The translations under genes and the position numbers were made by a program. From Rhodomicrobium sp. Az07 (GTDB lineage: Bacteria; Pseudomonadota; Alphaproteobacteria; Rhizobiales; Rhodomicrobiaceae), in contig NZ_JAHFZG010000016.1 in the NCBI RefSeq assembly GCF_018619475.1, forward strand, positions 22,109 to 86,108: 64,000 nt of DNA, read 5' to 3'. Below the pieces are notes generated by a model, which was not told the origin of the DNA, did no database searches, and worked only from the letters and a program-made list of their open reading frames with translations. Positions 16,416 through 25,463 of this stretch are shown in pieces (position 1 is the first letter of the stretch; every line of letters begins with the position of its first letter).

Positions 16416-18236
16416 ATGGCCGCACCGCTTCTCACGCTTCAGAATATCGAGCTGACCTTCGGCCGCACGCCGCTTTTCGAGGGCGCGAGCCTTGCCGTGT
16501 CCGAAGGCGACCGCGTCGCCATCGTTGGGCGCAACGGCTCCGGCAAGTCGACGCTGATGAAGATCGCGGCGGGCTTGATCGAGCCGGACAGCGGCAGCCG
16601 CTTCGCGCAGCCCGGCGCGATCATGCGTTACCTGCCGCAGGAGCCCGATTTCGGCGATCACGCCACGGTGCTGTCATACGTGGAAAGCGGCCTCGGTCCG
16701 GCCGACGACCATTATCAGGCGCGGCTGCTCCTCGGCGAACTCGACCTCACCGGCGAGGAAGCCCCCGCCACGCTCTCGGGCGGCGAAGCGCGGCGCGCGG
16801 CGCTCGTCCGCATTCTCGCGGCGAACCCGGACGTGATGCTGCTGGACGAGCCGACAAACCACCTCGACATTCAGGTGATCGAGTGGCTCGAAAAGCGCCT
16901 CGCCGCGATGAAATCCGCGCTCGTCATCATCAGCCACGACAGGCGCTTCCTCACCAGTTTGACCCGCTCGACCGTGTGGGTGGATCGCGGCACGACGCGA
17001 ACGCTCGACTTCGGCTTCGGCAAATTCGAGGACTGGCGCGACGAATTTCTGGCGCAGGAGGAACTCGACCGTCACAAGCTCGCGCGAAAGATCGAGCGCG
17101 AGGCCGATTGGCTGCGCTACGGCGTCACCGCGCGGCGCAAGCGCAACGTCCGCCGTCTCGGCGCGCTGCACAGCCTCCGCGACGAGTTGCGCACGGCAAG
17201 ACGCTCCCCCGGTGCCGCGAGGCTGGAAGCGGCCGAGGGGGCGCAATCCGGCAAACTCGTCATCGAGGCAGAGGGCATTTCGAAGTCCTACGGCGGCGGC
17301 AAGCCCGTGGTCGAGAAATTCTCCACCCGCGTCATGCGCGGCGCGCGCCTCGGCCTCGCGGGGCCCAACGGCGCGGGCAAGACGACGCTGCTCAAGATGC
17401 TCATCGGCGCGCTCGAACCCGACGAAGGCGCGGTACGCCTCGGCACCAATCTCGAAATCGCCGCGCTGGAGCAAAATCGCGACAGCCTCAAACCCGACAT
17501 GACCGTCGCCGATGCGCTGACGGGCGGCCATGGCGATCTTGTCGTCGTGAACGGCGCGGCGCGCCACGTCGCATCCTACATGCAGGACTTCCTGTTTCTG
17601 CCGGAACAGGTGCGCTCGCCGCTGAAGGTGCTTTCCGGCGGAGAGCGCGCGCGGCTGATGCTCGCGCGCGCCTTCGCGAAGCCGTCGAACCTGCTGGTGC
17701 TCGACGAACCGACGAACGACCTCGACCTCGAAACGCTCGATGTGCTGGAAGAACTGCTGAACGATTACGGCGGCACCATCATTCTCGTCAGCCACGACCG
17801 CGACTTCCTCGACCGCGTGGCAACGTCGATGATCTGCCCGGACGGCAACGGCCAGTGGATCGAATATGCGGGCGGGTATTCCGATGCGCTCGCGCAGCGC
17901 GGCGGGCGCGGTTTCGGCTCCGAGCCCGCAAAGACGAAGCCCTCGCAGGAGGCAAAGCCGAAGACGGCGGCGCCCGGCGGCGATCAGCCGAGGCCGAAGC
18001 GCAAACTCAGCTTTAACGAGAAGCACGCGCTCGAAACGCTGCCGGCGAAGATGACGGCGCTCGAAAAGCAGATCGGCACGCTTCAGGCGAAGCTCGCCGA
18101 TCCGAACCTCTATGCGAAGGACCGCAAGGCGTTCGATCAGGCGACCGCCGCGCTCGCGACGGCGCAGGCCGAGTTGACCGAGGCGGAAAACCGCTGGCTC
18201 GAACTCGAAATCCTCCGCGAGGAGCTGGGGGTTTAG
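16416..18236 (+). CDS. uup: ABC-F ATPase of the Uup type
   Basis: The protein has two ATP-binding cassettes and no membrane segment. Cassette 1 has Walker A GRNGSGKS, signature LSGGE and Walker B LLDEPTNHLD. Cassette 2 has GPNGAGKT, LSGGE and LVLDEPTNDLD. A linker of about 80 residues lies between them, and a C-terminal coiled-coil domain (from about residue 525, LSFNEKHALETLPAK) is typical of Uup. ABC-F proteins act at the ribosomal E site or on branched nucleic acid. The start ATG 16416 begins the conserved MAAPLLTLQNIEL. Upstream in-frame sequence shows no homology. Confidence 0.92.
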   Translation: MAAPLLTLQNIELTFGRTPLFEGASLAVSEGDRVAIVGRNGSGKSTLMKIAAGLIEPDSGSRFAQPGAIMRYLPQEPDFGDHATVLSYVESGLGPADDHYQARLLLGELDLTGEEAPATLSGGEARRAALVRILAANPDVMLLDEPTNHLDIQVIEWLEKRLAAMKSALVIISHDRRFLTSLTRSTVWVDRGTTRTLDFGFGKFEDWRDEFLAQEELDRHKLARKIEREADWLRYGVTARRKRNVRRLGALHSLRDELRTARRSPGAARLEAAEGAQSGKLVIEAEGISKSYGGGKPVVEKFSTRVMRGARLGLAGPNGAGKTTLLKMLIGALEPDEGAVRLGTNLEIAALEQNRDSLKPDMTVADALTGGHGDLVVVNGAARHVASYMQDFLFLPEQVRSPLKVLSGGERARLMLARAFAKPSNLLVLDEPTNDLDLETLDVLEELLNDYGGTIILVSHDRDFLDRVATSMICPDGNGQWIEYAGGYSDALAQRGGRGFGSEPAKTKPSQEAKPKTAAPGGDQPRPKRKLSFNEKHALETLPAKMTALEKQIGTLQAKLADPNLYAKDRKAFDQATAALATAQAELTEAENRWLELEILREELGV

Positions 18237-18349
18237 GCTTCGACGTACTGAATAGGCCGCGCCAATCACGCCGTTCTGAGAGGACAAAAGCCGCCGCATC
18301 ACGCCCGCGCGCGCCGAATCGGTTAATCTTCAGCAAACGGAGGGCACAA

Positions 18350-19114
18350 ATGGCGAACTTCAACACGCATCTCGCCGTGGCGGCGGTCGGCAGCGGGCTT
18401 TGCGCAACGGTCGCGTTGGCGGGCAACGCCGCGCCAAACAACTACCTCCTGACGCTGACGCTCGCTGGCACCATCGGCGGCATCCTCCCCGACATCGACC
18501 TCGAAAAGGCGATCCCCTCGCGCATCCTGTTCTCGGCGCTCGGCGTGATTGCGGCATTCATCGCCCTGTTCTCGCTGGAGAAGCATTATTCCATCGCGGA
18601 ACTCTGGATTGTCTGGCTCGGCGTCTACGCGCTGGTGCGCTATGGCGTGCACTGGATCTTCCACTCCCGCACGCGCCATCGCGGCATCTTCCATTCGCTG
18701 CTGGCGGGCGGCTTCTTCATGGTGCTGACGGCCGTGATCTTTGGTCGTATTTTCGGCGAACCGGCCGCGCTCGCCTGGCTCACCGGCCTGTTCGTGCTGA
18801 TCGGCTTCGTCATCCATCTCGCGCTCGACGAAATCTATTCCGTCGATATCGAGGGCGCGCAGCTCAAGAAATCCTTCGGAACGGCGCTGAAGCTGATCGA
18901 CATGCGTTCATGGCGCGCTTCCGCGATGATGCTTGCGGCTTTCGTGGGCGTGGTGTTTGCAGCGCCCTCCGCAAAGGAGTTCGAGGAGATCGTGGCGCCG
19001 CCAACGGTGTTCACGTTCCTCAAGGAACGGATGCTGCCGAAGGGCAACTGGTTCGGCATCGAACTGCCGAAGTCGGTCGCGGCGACGCCCGTCAAGACAA
19101 CTGGGACACCTTGA
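18350..19114 (+). CDS. YdjM/DUF457-type membrane-bound metal-dependent hydrolase
   Basis: This 254-residue integral membrane protein has the DUF457 features: N-terminal MANFNTHL, GGILPDIDLEK after the second helix, HRGIFHSLLAG and HLALDEI. Together these supply histidines and aspartates for a metal site at the membrane face. About five hydrophobic helices are visible. The family is related to LexA-regulated YdjM and to phospholipase C-like folds, and its substrate is unknown. The C-terminal 50 residues are hydrophilic. AACGGAGGGCAC gives a good ribosome binding site before ATG 18350. The next gene on the same strand is AT-rich and of different origin. Confidence 0.85.
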   Translation: MANFNTHLAVAAVGSGLCATVALAGNAAPNNYLLTLTLAGTIGGILPDIDLEKAIPSRILFSALGVIAAFIALFSLEKHYSIAELWIVWLGVYALVRYGVHWIFHSRTRHRGIFHSLLAGGFFMVLTAVIFGRIFGEPAALAWLTGLFVLIGFVIHLALDEIYSVDIEGAQLKKSFGTALKLIDMRSWRASAMMLAAFVGVVFAAPSAKEFEEIVAPPTVFTFLKERMLPKGNWFGIELPKSVAATPVKTTGTP

Positions 19115-19172
19115 TTTTGGTTATTGGACATCATTTTGCAGGCAAGCTTCTGTCTGATTGTAAAGGTGAATT

Positions 19173-20027
19173 GTGGGGATTGGACAACGCAGAAATTCAC
19201 CCTGCCACTGCGGCAGCGGAAAAAAGTACAAGAATTGTTGTTTAGGAAGAGACAACAAGCCAAGAATACTTGGTGGGACATTCTCCGTCGCGGAGGACAC
19301 ACTCGTAACAGGTTTCCAGTTTGATGCTAACGGTCGGTTTCAGCTTATGAGCGGGCAAGAAGCAGTTCGCCTAGTTAAACCTACCGCAAATGAATGGAGG
19401 GAAAAGAGAAATGGCAAGCTGTCACGGGTATCTGAAATAGGCATTCCCAGCGATGATATTATCGTTGTTCCGGATTTGGCACTGGCCGACGCGGACTATA
19501 TATTCGGCGTTGACACAAACCAGTTGGTGGTTGGGGGACAAAATTACAGCGTTTCTTGTCTGACTTGCGCTACATCGGCAATCGCCCCGGAGGGGTTTTT
19601 AGGTAGCATACAAAGCATAATGGCTGTCGATTTTTGCGACACAGAGTATCAGTCAGAGAGGATAGGATGGGTGTTCGCCATAGAGGCTATACTTCGCTCA
19701 GGAATTTCGATAGATCAAAAAGTCATTATATGCACTGATCACGACGTAGGATCGCACAGGGATTTAAACGACCGAAGTCAGGCTCTTATTGAAAGATACG
19801 TTCTCCCACTGAATTTTAAAATTGTATATGCGAGAGACAAAGGGATAACGATCCCGAATAAACTAATTTCAGCTTCTCACAAAGGAGCAAATAGAGTCGG
19901 TTCCTTGATAAAGAGAAATAGACCCTCTCTTCAGTATATAGTTTCATATTTACTTGGTGGGTCGGATGAAAAACCGCGACTTTGGCATTCCAATGCCTAC
20001 AACGAATACTTTTCGGCTAAACCTTAA
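19173..20027 (+). CDS. SEC-C motif protein with unknown C-terminal domain
   Basis: The 284-residue protein begins with a SEC-C zinc motif (SPCHCGSGKKYKNCC, residues 10-24), which binds zinc as in the SecA C-terminus. The remaining 260 residues are not recognised. They contain IIVVPDLALADADYIFGVDTN and VIICTDHDVGSHRDLN, alternating strands and acidic residues that would suit an RNase H-like or other nuclease fold, which is inference only. The start is GTG 19173 with AAAGGTGA just upstream. Base composition is far more AT-rich than its surroundings, with codons such as ATA, TTA and AGA. This indicates recent transfer, perhaps of a defence-type gene. The stop overlaps the stop of the convergent methyltransferase gene by 4 bases. 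Confidence 0.8.
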   Translation: MGIGQRRNSPCHCGSGKKYKNCCLGRDNKPRILGGTFSVAEDTLVTGFQFDANGRFQLMSGQEAVRLVKPTANEWREKRNGKLSRVSEIGIPSDDIIVVPDLALADADYIFGVDTNQLVVGGQNYSVSCLTCATSAIAPEGFLGSIQSIMAVDFCDTEYQSERIGWVFAIEAILRSGISIDQKVIICTDHDVGSHRDLNDRSQALIERYVLPLNFKIVYARDKGITIPNKLISASHKGANRVGSLIKRNRPSLQYIVSYLLGGSDEKPRLWHSNAYNEYFSAKP

Positions 20028-20902
20028 GTGTTGTTCGCCTTGAGCGCATCGGCGAGGCGCGCCGTGGCGGAACCGGGCTTCGCGGGCTGCTGCTGGCTTT
20101 CGTGGGGCGACCATCCGCACAGATAGACGATTTCGAACGTCGCGCGCACGCGGCCGTTTTCGCCCGCGAAACGCTCGGCGTAGATCGCCGCCGCGCGAAA
20201 CAGCGTGTCGCGCCGCAGGAACCGGCGGGACCGGGCCGCGAGCGGGTTCGCCGCGCCCATCGCCTTCAGGTCGCGCATCAACGCGAGCGCATCCGCATAG
20301 GTCACGGTGAGTTGCTCCGCGTCGGCGACCGGCAGCGCGAAGCCCGCGCGCTGGAGAAGTCCGCCCATGTCGCGCAGGTCGGCGGTTGGGAAAACGCGCG
20401 GCGATACGCCGCCCGCCGTCTCGCTTTCCGCCAGCATGAACGCCTGACGCAGTTCGATCAGCGTGTCGCCGCCGAGCAGCGCCGCGAGGAACAGGCCATC
20501 CGGGCGAAGTGCGCGGCGGATCTGGATCAGCGCGCCGGGCAAGTCGTTCGCGAGATGGAGCGACAGCGCAGAGGTGATGAGGTCGAACGCGCCTTCCTTC
20601 AGCGGCAGCGCCTCCGCATCGGCGACGGCGGCGGGCTTCGGGCAGGCTTCGGCGAGGGGCAGCGCAAGCGCAAGCGAGACGGGGGCGAGGCCGGGGAAGC
20701 GCGCGGCGAGCGTGCGGGCCATGACGCCGTGATGCGCGCCGACATCGGCCACGCGCGAGAACTCCCGTCGAACGCCGCCGAGGCGATCCGCAAGTTCTTC
20801 CGCCGCATGCCGGATCAGAAAGTCCGTCGCGGGAAGCGTGCCGGTCGCGCGGGCCAGCGCGCGGCGAATTTGAATGCGGTCGAAAATTCCGGGGCTGGTC
20901 AA
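20024..20902 (-). CDS. SAM-dependent methyltransferase-fold protein (NDUFAF5/BioC-like)
   Basis: This 292-residue class I methyltransferase-fold protein starts with IFDRIQIRRALARA. It has the SAM site VADVGAHHGVMARTLA and the post-loop DLITSALSLHLANDLPGAL, followed by RRALRPDGLFLAALLGGDT. This is the pattern of the NDUFAF5 family, which in mitochondria hydroxylates an arginine of a complex I subunit, and of BioC. In alphaproteobacteria it typically sits divergent from comF and grxC, as here. The start ATG at 20902 is 58 bases from comF, so the two share a promoter region. Confidence 0.85.
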   Translation of the reverse strand: MTSPGIFDRIQIRRALARATGTLPATDFLIRHAAEELADRLGGVRREFSRVADVGAHHGVMARTLAARFPGLAPVSLALALPLAEACPKPAAVADAEALPLKEGAFDLITSALSLHLANDLPGALIQIRRALRPDGLFLAALLGGDTLIELRQAFMLAESETAGGVSPRVFPTADLRDMGGLLQRAGFALPVADAEQLTVTYADALALMRDLKAMGAANPLAARSRRFLRRDTLFRAAAIYAERFAGENGRVRATFEIVYLCGWSPHESQQQPAKPGSATARLADALKANNT

Positions 20903-20960
20903 CGCGTTCGTCCCGGATTAGTATCGATTTTAGACAAATTCATTCTTCCTTGCGTTGCAG

Positions 20961-21746
20961 ATGTTCCAGCCTTTTGCCCGTTTCGCCGCCGAGGGCCTGC
21001 GCTATTCGGCGGACCTCATCCTTCCCGCCGTCTGCGTATCATGCGGCATGCCGGTCACGCGGCACAACCTTCTTTGCGCGAAATGCTGGGGCGGTCTCGT
21101 TCCGATCACCGCGCCGTATTGCGACAGGCTCGGCATCCCGCTTCCCGGCTATGAGGGCAGCGGTCCGCACCTCTCGGCGCAGGCTTTCGCCGAACCGCCC
21201 GTTTTCGACCGCGCCCGGGCGGCCTGCGTTTACGGCGGCGTCATCCGTAAACTCGTCGTGCGGTTCAAGTTCGAGGACCGGCACGAGCCACTGCCTCTGT
21301 TTCTCCGGCTGACGCGTGAGGCGGGGCGCGATCTCATGGCCGACGCGGATTTGATCGTGCCCGTGCCGCTGCACCGGTTCCGGCTCCTGCAACGCCGCTT
21401 CAACCAGTCGGCGCTGCTGGCGCAGGGGCTCGCGCGCGCGTCGGGCGTTCCTGTCTCGGTCATGGCGTTGAAGCGGACCAAGCGGACGAAGGCGCAGGTC
21501 GGCCTTCAGCACGACGCGCGGCGGAAAAACGTGGCCGACGCGTTCAGCGTAAGCGCGGGCGGGCGCCGCGCCGTGGCCGGCAAGCGCGTGCTGCTCGTCG
21601 ACGATGTCATTACCACCGGAGCCACCGCCAACGCCTGCGCGGCGGCGCTTCTTGCGGCGGGTGCGCGCGCTGTGGACGTGCTTGCGGTCGCGCTTGTCTG
21701 GCACGGTGCGGCCGCTTTCCTTGACGAAGGCGGCGATGTGCTTTAG
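20961..21746 (+). CDS. comF: ComF-family phosphoribosyltransferase-like protein
   Basis: The 261-residue protein has the ComF layout. An N-terminal zinc ribbon holds four cysteines (CVSCGMP and CAKCWGG). A PRTase domain with VPVPLHRFRLLQRRFNQS (near 130-147) and the PRPP-binding loop VLLVDDVITTGAT follows. ComF proteins act in DNA uptake or DNA repair in some species; the role in non-competent alphaproteobacteria is unknown. ATG 20961 is preferred over TTG 20955. The gene lies upstream of grxC in the usual alphaproteobacterial order. Confidence 0.9.
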   Translation: MFQPFARFAAEGLRYSADLILPAVCVSCGMPVTRHNLLCAKCWGGLVPITAPYCDRLGIPLPGYEGSGPHLSAQAFAEPPVFDRARAACVYGGVIRKLVVRFKFEDRHEPLPLFLRLTREAGRDLMADADLIVPVPLHRFRLLQRRFNQSALLAQGLARASGVPVSVMALKRTKRTKAQVGLQHDARRKNVADAFSVSAGGRRAVAGKRVLLVDDVITTGATANACAAALLAAGARAVDVLAVALVWHGAAAFLDEGGDVL

Positions 21747-21822
21747 CTGACGCTCCCGGCTCTGGACCAGCAGCGCCTTCCACACCATCTGCTTGCGGTT
21801 CTGAAGAGCCAGGAAACAAAAC

Positions 21823-22077
21823 ATGCAGCCAGTGACCATCTACACCACGCCGTCCTGCCCCTATTGCCGCCGCGCGAAGGCGCTTCTTGCCCGCAAGGGC
21901 GTGGCTTTCGACGAAATCGACGTGTCGGACCGGACGAAGCGCGCCGCGATGTCCGAACTCGCGGGCGGACGCACCTCCGTTCCGCAGATCTTCATCGGAT
22001 CGCGACATATTGGCGGATGTGACGACCTTCATGCCTTAGATGCGAAAGGCGAACTTGATCGTCTGCTGCAAAGCTGA
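21823..22077 (+). CDS. grxC: Glutaredoxin 3
   Basis: This is an 84-residue dithiol glutaredoxin with active site CPYC (residues 12-15) in YTTPSCPYCRRAK, the cis-proline loop TSVPQIFIG and the GGCDDLHALD glutathione-binding motif. It reduces disulfides with glutathione in the cytoplasm. It lies between comF and the nitrilase-like gene on one strand; the gap of 37 bases to the next gene fits a shared transcript. Confidence 0.95.
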   Translation: MQPVTIYTTPSCPYCRRAKALLARKGVAFDEIDVSDRTKRAAMSELAGGRTSVPQIFIGSRHIGGCDDLHALDAKGELDRLLQS

Positions 22078-22114
22078 ACAAAATAGACAGACTAACGAAG
22101 GAGCAGGCAAGAGC

Positions 22115-22987
22115 ATGGCCGAAAGAGATCCGTTTCGAGTGGGCCTCGTTCAGATGCGAGCGGGGAAAGACGTTCGAGATAATCTTCTGGAGGCGGAAGC
22201 GCTGATACGCGACGCGGCTCGCAAGGGCGCGCATTACATTCAGACGCCGGAAAACACGCTTCTGATGGAGGTGGACGCGTCGCACCTCATCGAAAAGATC
22301 TCTCCCGAGGCGGAAACGGAAGGCGTGGCGCACTTTGCCCACCTCGCAAAGACGCTGCGCGTGTGGCTGCATGTCGGCTCCATCGCGGTGAAGGTCGGCG
22401 AGGACAAGGCGGCGAACCGCGCGTTCCTGTTCACGCCGAACGGCGAAATCGTGCTCCGCTACGACAAGATCCACATGTTTGACGTCGATCTGCCGAGCGG
22501 CGAATCCTACCGCGAATCCGCCACCTTCATTCCCGGCACGCGGGCCTATGTGGCGCAGCTTCCGTGGGGCGCGCTCGGCGTTGCCACCTGCTACGACATC
22601 CGCTTCCCGGAGCAATTCAAGGCGCTGGCCATGGCGGGGGCGAGGTTTCTTACCGCCCCGTCGGCCTTTACCAAGGTCACGGGCGAGAAGCATTGGCATA
22701 CGCTTCTTCGCGCGCGGGCTATCGAAAACGGTTGTTTCGTGTTCGCCGCCGCGCAGGGCGGACGCCATGCGAACGGGCGCACGACGTTCGGGCACAGCCT
22801 GATCATCTCGCCATGGGGTGAAATCATCGCCGAGGGCGACACCGATCCGGGCGTGATCGTCGCCGACATCGATCCGGCGGAAGTTGACCGCGTGCGCGGC
22901 CGCATCCCGGCGCTCGATCATGCGCGCGATTTCGAGGTGAGCGTTGTGGAGATGCCAAGGGGCGCGACGCTTCAGGCTGTCGGCTGA
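22115..22987 (+). CDS. Nitrilase-superfamily carbon-nitrogen hydrolase (Nit1-like)
   Basis: The 290-residue hydrolase has the complete catalytic triad of the superfamily: Glu46 (IQTPENT), Lys118 (RYDKIHMFDVD) and Cys159 (VATCYDIRFPE). The sequence is closest in style to Nit1/YafV-type deaminated glutathione amidases and omega-amidases. That would fit the adjacent glutaredoxin, but the substrate is not provable from sequence. AAGGAGCAGG precedes ATG 22115 with somewhat long spacing. The 10-base gap to the next gene implies co-transcription. Confidence 0.88.
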   Translation: MAERDPFRVGLVQMRAGKDVRDNLLEAEALIRDAARKGAHYIQTPENTLLMEVDASHLIEKISPEAETEGVAHFAHLAKTLRVWLHVGSIAVKVGEDKAANRAFLFTPNGEIVLRYDKIHMFDVDLPSGESYRESATFIPGTRAYVAQLPWGALGVATCYDIRFPEQFKALAMAGARFLTAPSAFTKVTGEKHWHTLLRARAIENGCFVFAAAQGGRHANGRTTFGHSLIISPWGEIIAEGDTDPGVIVADIDPAEVDRVRGRIPALDHARDFEVSVVEMPRGATLQAVG

Positions 22988-22997
22988 CGCGCATCCC

Positions 22998-23513
22998 ATG
23001 AACGACTGGCGCGCCTTCTTCCGGCTGCTCGAATCGCTCGGCATCGCATCCGAGACGGTGGAGCACGAAGAGGTGCATACGGCGCAGGGGCTCGCGAACC
23101 GCGATGTTTCGCGCTGGGAATTTCCGGTCAAGAATATCGTGGTCGAGGACAAGGCGAAGCAGCTTTACCTCGTCACGATGCACCTGCTCACGCCGCCGCT
23201 GGATCTGAAGACACTCGCGAAGCAACTCGGCGCGGACGGGCGCTTTTCCTTCGCTTCGCCGGAGACGATGGGCGCGGCTCTGAAGGTGCTGCCCGGCAGC
23301 GTGTCGCCTTTCGCGTTGGTGAACGATACGGAACGGCGCGTCCGCCCGGTTTTCGATGAACGCATGCGCGCGTCGAAAACGGTCAGCGCTCATCCGCTCG
23401 TCAATATCATGACGACGACGATCGCCATGGGCGAACTGATGCGCCTCATCAGCTTGAACGGACATGAACCGCTCTGGTGCGCACTTCCGCTGAAGCCCCC
23501 GCCGGAATCATGA
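22998..23513 (+). CDS. Prolyl-tRNA editing-domain protein (ProX/YbaK family)
   Basis: The 171-residue protein is a free-standing aminoacyl-tRNA editing domain. Conserved pieces are EHEEVHTAQG near the N-terminus, KNIVVEDKAKQLYLV (with the catalytic-site lysine), RFSFASPETMG, LPGSVSPFALVND and HPLVNIMTTTIAM. ProX/PrdX proteins deacylate Ala-tRNA-Pro in trans. The start is ATG 22998, 10 bases after the hydrolase gene. The length matches the family. Confidence 0.88.
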   Translation: MNDWRAFFRLLESLGIASETVEHEEVHTAQGLANRDVSRWEFPVKNIVVEDKAKQLYLVTMHLLTPPLDLKTLAKQLGADGRFSFASPETMGAALKVLPGSVSPFALVNDTERRVRPVFDERMRASKTVSAHPLVNIMTTTIAMGELMRLISLNGHEPLWCALPLKPPPES

Positions 23514-23756
23514 TGCCTTCGTGGAGCGGTAATGCCAACCGCAGCCTGAACGCGAAAGCCATGCCGCAGCGGTGTGCGTCACGGGGACGCGGAATATGCA
23601 AATGGCATAAAATTGCGCACAAGTGCGACTTGCCCGTTTCACAAGCAGATTTACTGTGAAAGGATGAAACTTATAATGCGTCGCGCGTGACTTTTCCGCC
23701 TATCCTGTCAACGCGCTCTTAATCCGTCGAACCAACCAAAAAAGGAGTTTGCATTC

Positions 23757-24665
23757 ATGGCCCTTTCCCGCTGGGTAATCGGTATCGCCCTGTTTGCAAT
23801 GCCAGGCCTCGTTCAGGCTGAAGAGTTGACCGGTACACTGAAAAAAATCAAGGACACCGGGACCATCACCATCGGCTATCGTGAAACGTCAATCCCGTTC
23901 TCGTATCTGGGCGCGGAAAACAAGCCCGTCGGCTTCGCGATGGACATCTGCGAAAAAGTCGTCGACGCGGTGAAGAAGGAACTGAAGGACGACAGCATCA
24001 AGACGAACTACGTTGCTGTTACATCCTCCACGCGCATCCCGCTCATCGCCAACGGCACCGTTGACCTCGTTTGCGGTTCGGCGACCAACAACGCCGAACG
24101 TCAGAAGCAGGTGTCCTACACCAACTCGCACTACCTCTCCGAAAGCAAGTACGTCACGAAGAAGGCCAGCAAAATCAACTCGATTGCCGACCTGAAGGGC
24201 AAGACGGTCGTTTCGACGGCGGGCACCACGAACATCAGGCAGCTCAACGAACGCAACCAGGCGGATAATCTCGGGCTGACGATCCTGACCGCCAAGGATC
24301 ACGCCGAAGGCTTCCTGATGGTCGAGACCGATCGCGCCGTCGCCTTCGTGATGGACGACATCCTCCTCGCGGGCCTTGCCGCCAACTCGAAGGACCCGAG
24401 CCTCTACGTGGTTTCCACGGACTCGTTCTCCAAGGCGGAGCCTTACGGCATCATGATGCAGAAGGGCGATGAGCCGTTCAAGAAGGTCGTCGACTCCGCA
24501 ACCGCGGAAATCTACAAGACAGAAGGCAAGGCGCTCTACACGAAGTGGTTCCAGAGCCCGATCCCGCCGAAGAATATCAACCTGAACCTCCAGCTTTCGC
24601 CCGCACTCGCGAAACAGTTCGAAGCACCGCTCGATGCGGCCGATCCTGACGCGTACAACCGTTAA
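23757..24665 (+). CDS. gltI: Glutamate/aspartate ABC transporter substrate-binding protein
   Basis: This periplasmic binding protein of 302 residues has a signal peptide (WVIGIALFAMPGLVQA). It then shows the family-3 solute-binding pattern: LKKIKDTGTITIGYRETSIPFSYLG, GFAMDICEKVVDAVK, VDLVCGSATNNAERQKQVSY-type ligand loop and LKGKTVVSTAGTTN. It delivers glutamate or aspartate to the membrane subunits encoded directly downstream. AAAGGAG precedes ATG 23757. A hairpin lies between this gene and the first permease gene and probably sets higher expression of the binding protein. Confidence 0.93.
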   Translation: MALSRWVIGIALFAMPGLVQAEELTGTLKKIKDTGTITIGYRETSIPFSYLGAENKPVGFAMDICEKVVDAVKKELKDDSIKTNYVAVTSSTRIPLIANGTVDLVCGSATNNAERQKQVSYTNSHYLSESKYVTKKASKINSIADLKGKTVVSTAGTTNIRQLNERNQADNLGLTILTAKDHAEGFLMVETDRAVAFVMDDILLAGLAANSKDPSLYVVSTDSFSKAEPYGIMMQKGDEPFKKVVDSATAEIYKTEGKALYTKWFQSPIPPKNINLNLQLSPALAKQFEAPLDAADPDAYNR

Positions 24666-24672
24666 TCGCATC

Positions 24673-24694
24673 GCGAGGCGCTTCGGCGCCTCGC
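24673..24694 (+). terminator. Intercistronic hairpin after gltI
   Basis: GCGAGGCGC, loop TTCG, GCGCCTCGC followed by TTTC: a 9-bp perfect stem with a stable UUCG-type tetraloop, 7 bases after the gltI stop. The T run is short, so partial termination or 3' end protection of gltI mRNA is more likely than full termination. Confidence 0.65.
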
Positions 24695-24721
24695 TTTCAT
24701 TAGCAGCGCGGGGGCGAAGCC

Positions 24722-25456
24722 GTGGACAAGGTCGTCGACTGGTTCAGCATCTTCTGGCAGGAGTCCGCGGAGGGAACCGGCACTTATGCCTACACCCTTC
24801 TGCTCGGCCTTCAGTTGACCCTCGAAATTTCGGTGATCGCGGCGGTCGTGGCCTTCGTGATGGGGTCCATCGTCGGCGTTTGCCGCACGCTGCCCTCACC
24901 GCTCGCGCGGCGTCTGAGCGGCGGCTATGTCGAGTTCTTCCGCAATATCCCGCTGCTCGTCCAGTTGTTCCTCTGGTACTTCGTGCTGCCCGAGCTTCTG
25001 CCGCGCGACATCGGCATGTGGCTGAAGCAGGTTCCCTACTCGAATTTCTACACGGCGGCATTCGGGCTTGGCTTGTTCACGTCCGCACGCGTGGCGGTGC
25101 AGCTTTCGGCGGCGATCACGTCCATGCCGCGCGGCCAGAAGCTGGCGGCAACGGCGCTCGGCCTCACGACGCGGCAGAGCTACACCAGCGTGCTGCTGCC
25201 CATGGCTTACCGTATCGTGTTTCCACCGCTGACGTCGGAGCTTCTCAATCTCATCAAGAACTCGTCCGTCGCGCTGACCATCGGCGTGGCGGAGCTGACG
25301 CAAAGCGCGCGCAACATGGACAGCTACACGTTCCAGACATTTCAGGCTTTCACGGCGGCAACGCTGATCTACCTCGCGCTTAATATCCTGGTGACAATGG
25401 TCATGCGGCGGATCGAGCACGGCGTCGCCGTTCCCGGCATGCTCGTGGCGAAGTGA
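24722..25456 (+). CDS. gltJ: Glutamate/aspartate ABC transporter permease
   Basis: The 244-residue HisM-type permease begins at GTG 24722. It has the family sequence FRNIPLLVQLFLWYFVLPE after helix 2 and the EAA loop in the second half (TSMPRGQKLAATALGL, where the ATPase couples). About five membrane helices are visible. Together with the next two genes it forms the inner-membrane machine for acidic amino acid uptake. The gap to the second permease gene is 7 bases. Confidence 0.92.
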   Translation: MDKVVDWFSIFWQESAEGTGTYAYTLLLGLQLTLEISVIAAVVAFVMGSIVGVCRTLPSPLARRLSGGYVEFFRNIPLLVQLFLWYFVLPELLPRDIGMWLKQVPYSNFYTAAFGLGLFTSARVAVQLSAAITSMPRGQKLAATALGLTTRQSYTSVLLPMAYRIVFPPLTSELLNLIKNSSVALTIGVAELTQSARNMDSYTFQTFQAFTAATLIYLALNILVTMVMRRIEHGVAVPGMLVAK

Positions 25457-25463
25457 GGTAGCG

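Noticed and set aside
20445..20470. Short match (ACGCAG and GATCAGC) to the palindromic repeat
   Set aside because: It lies inside the methyltransferase gene, lacks the centre and second arm, and is explained by coding sequence.
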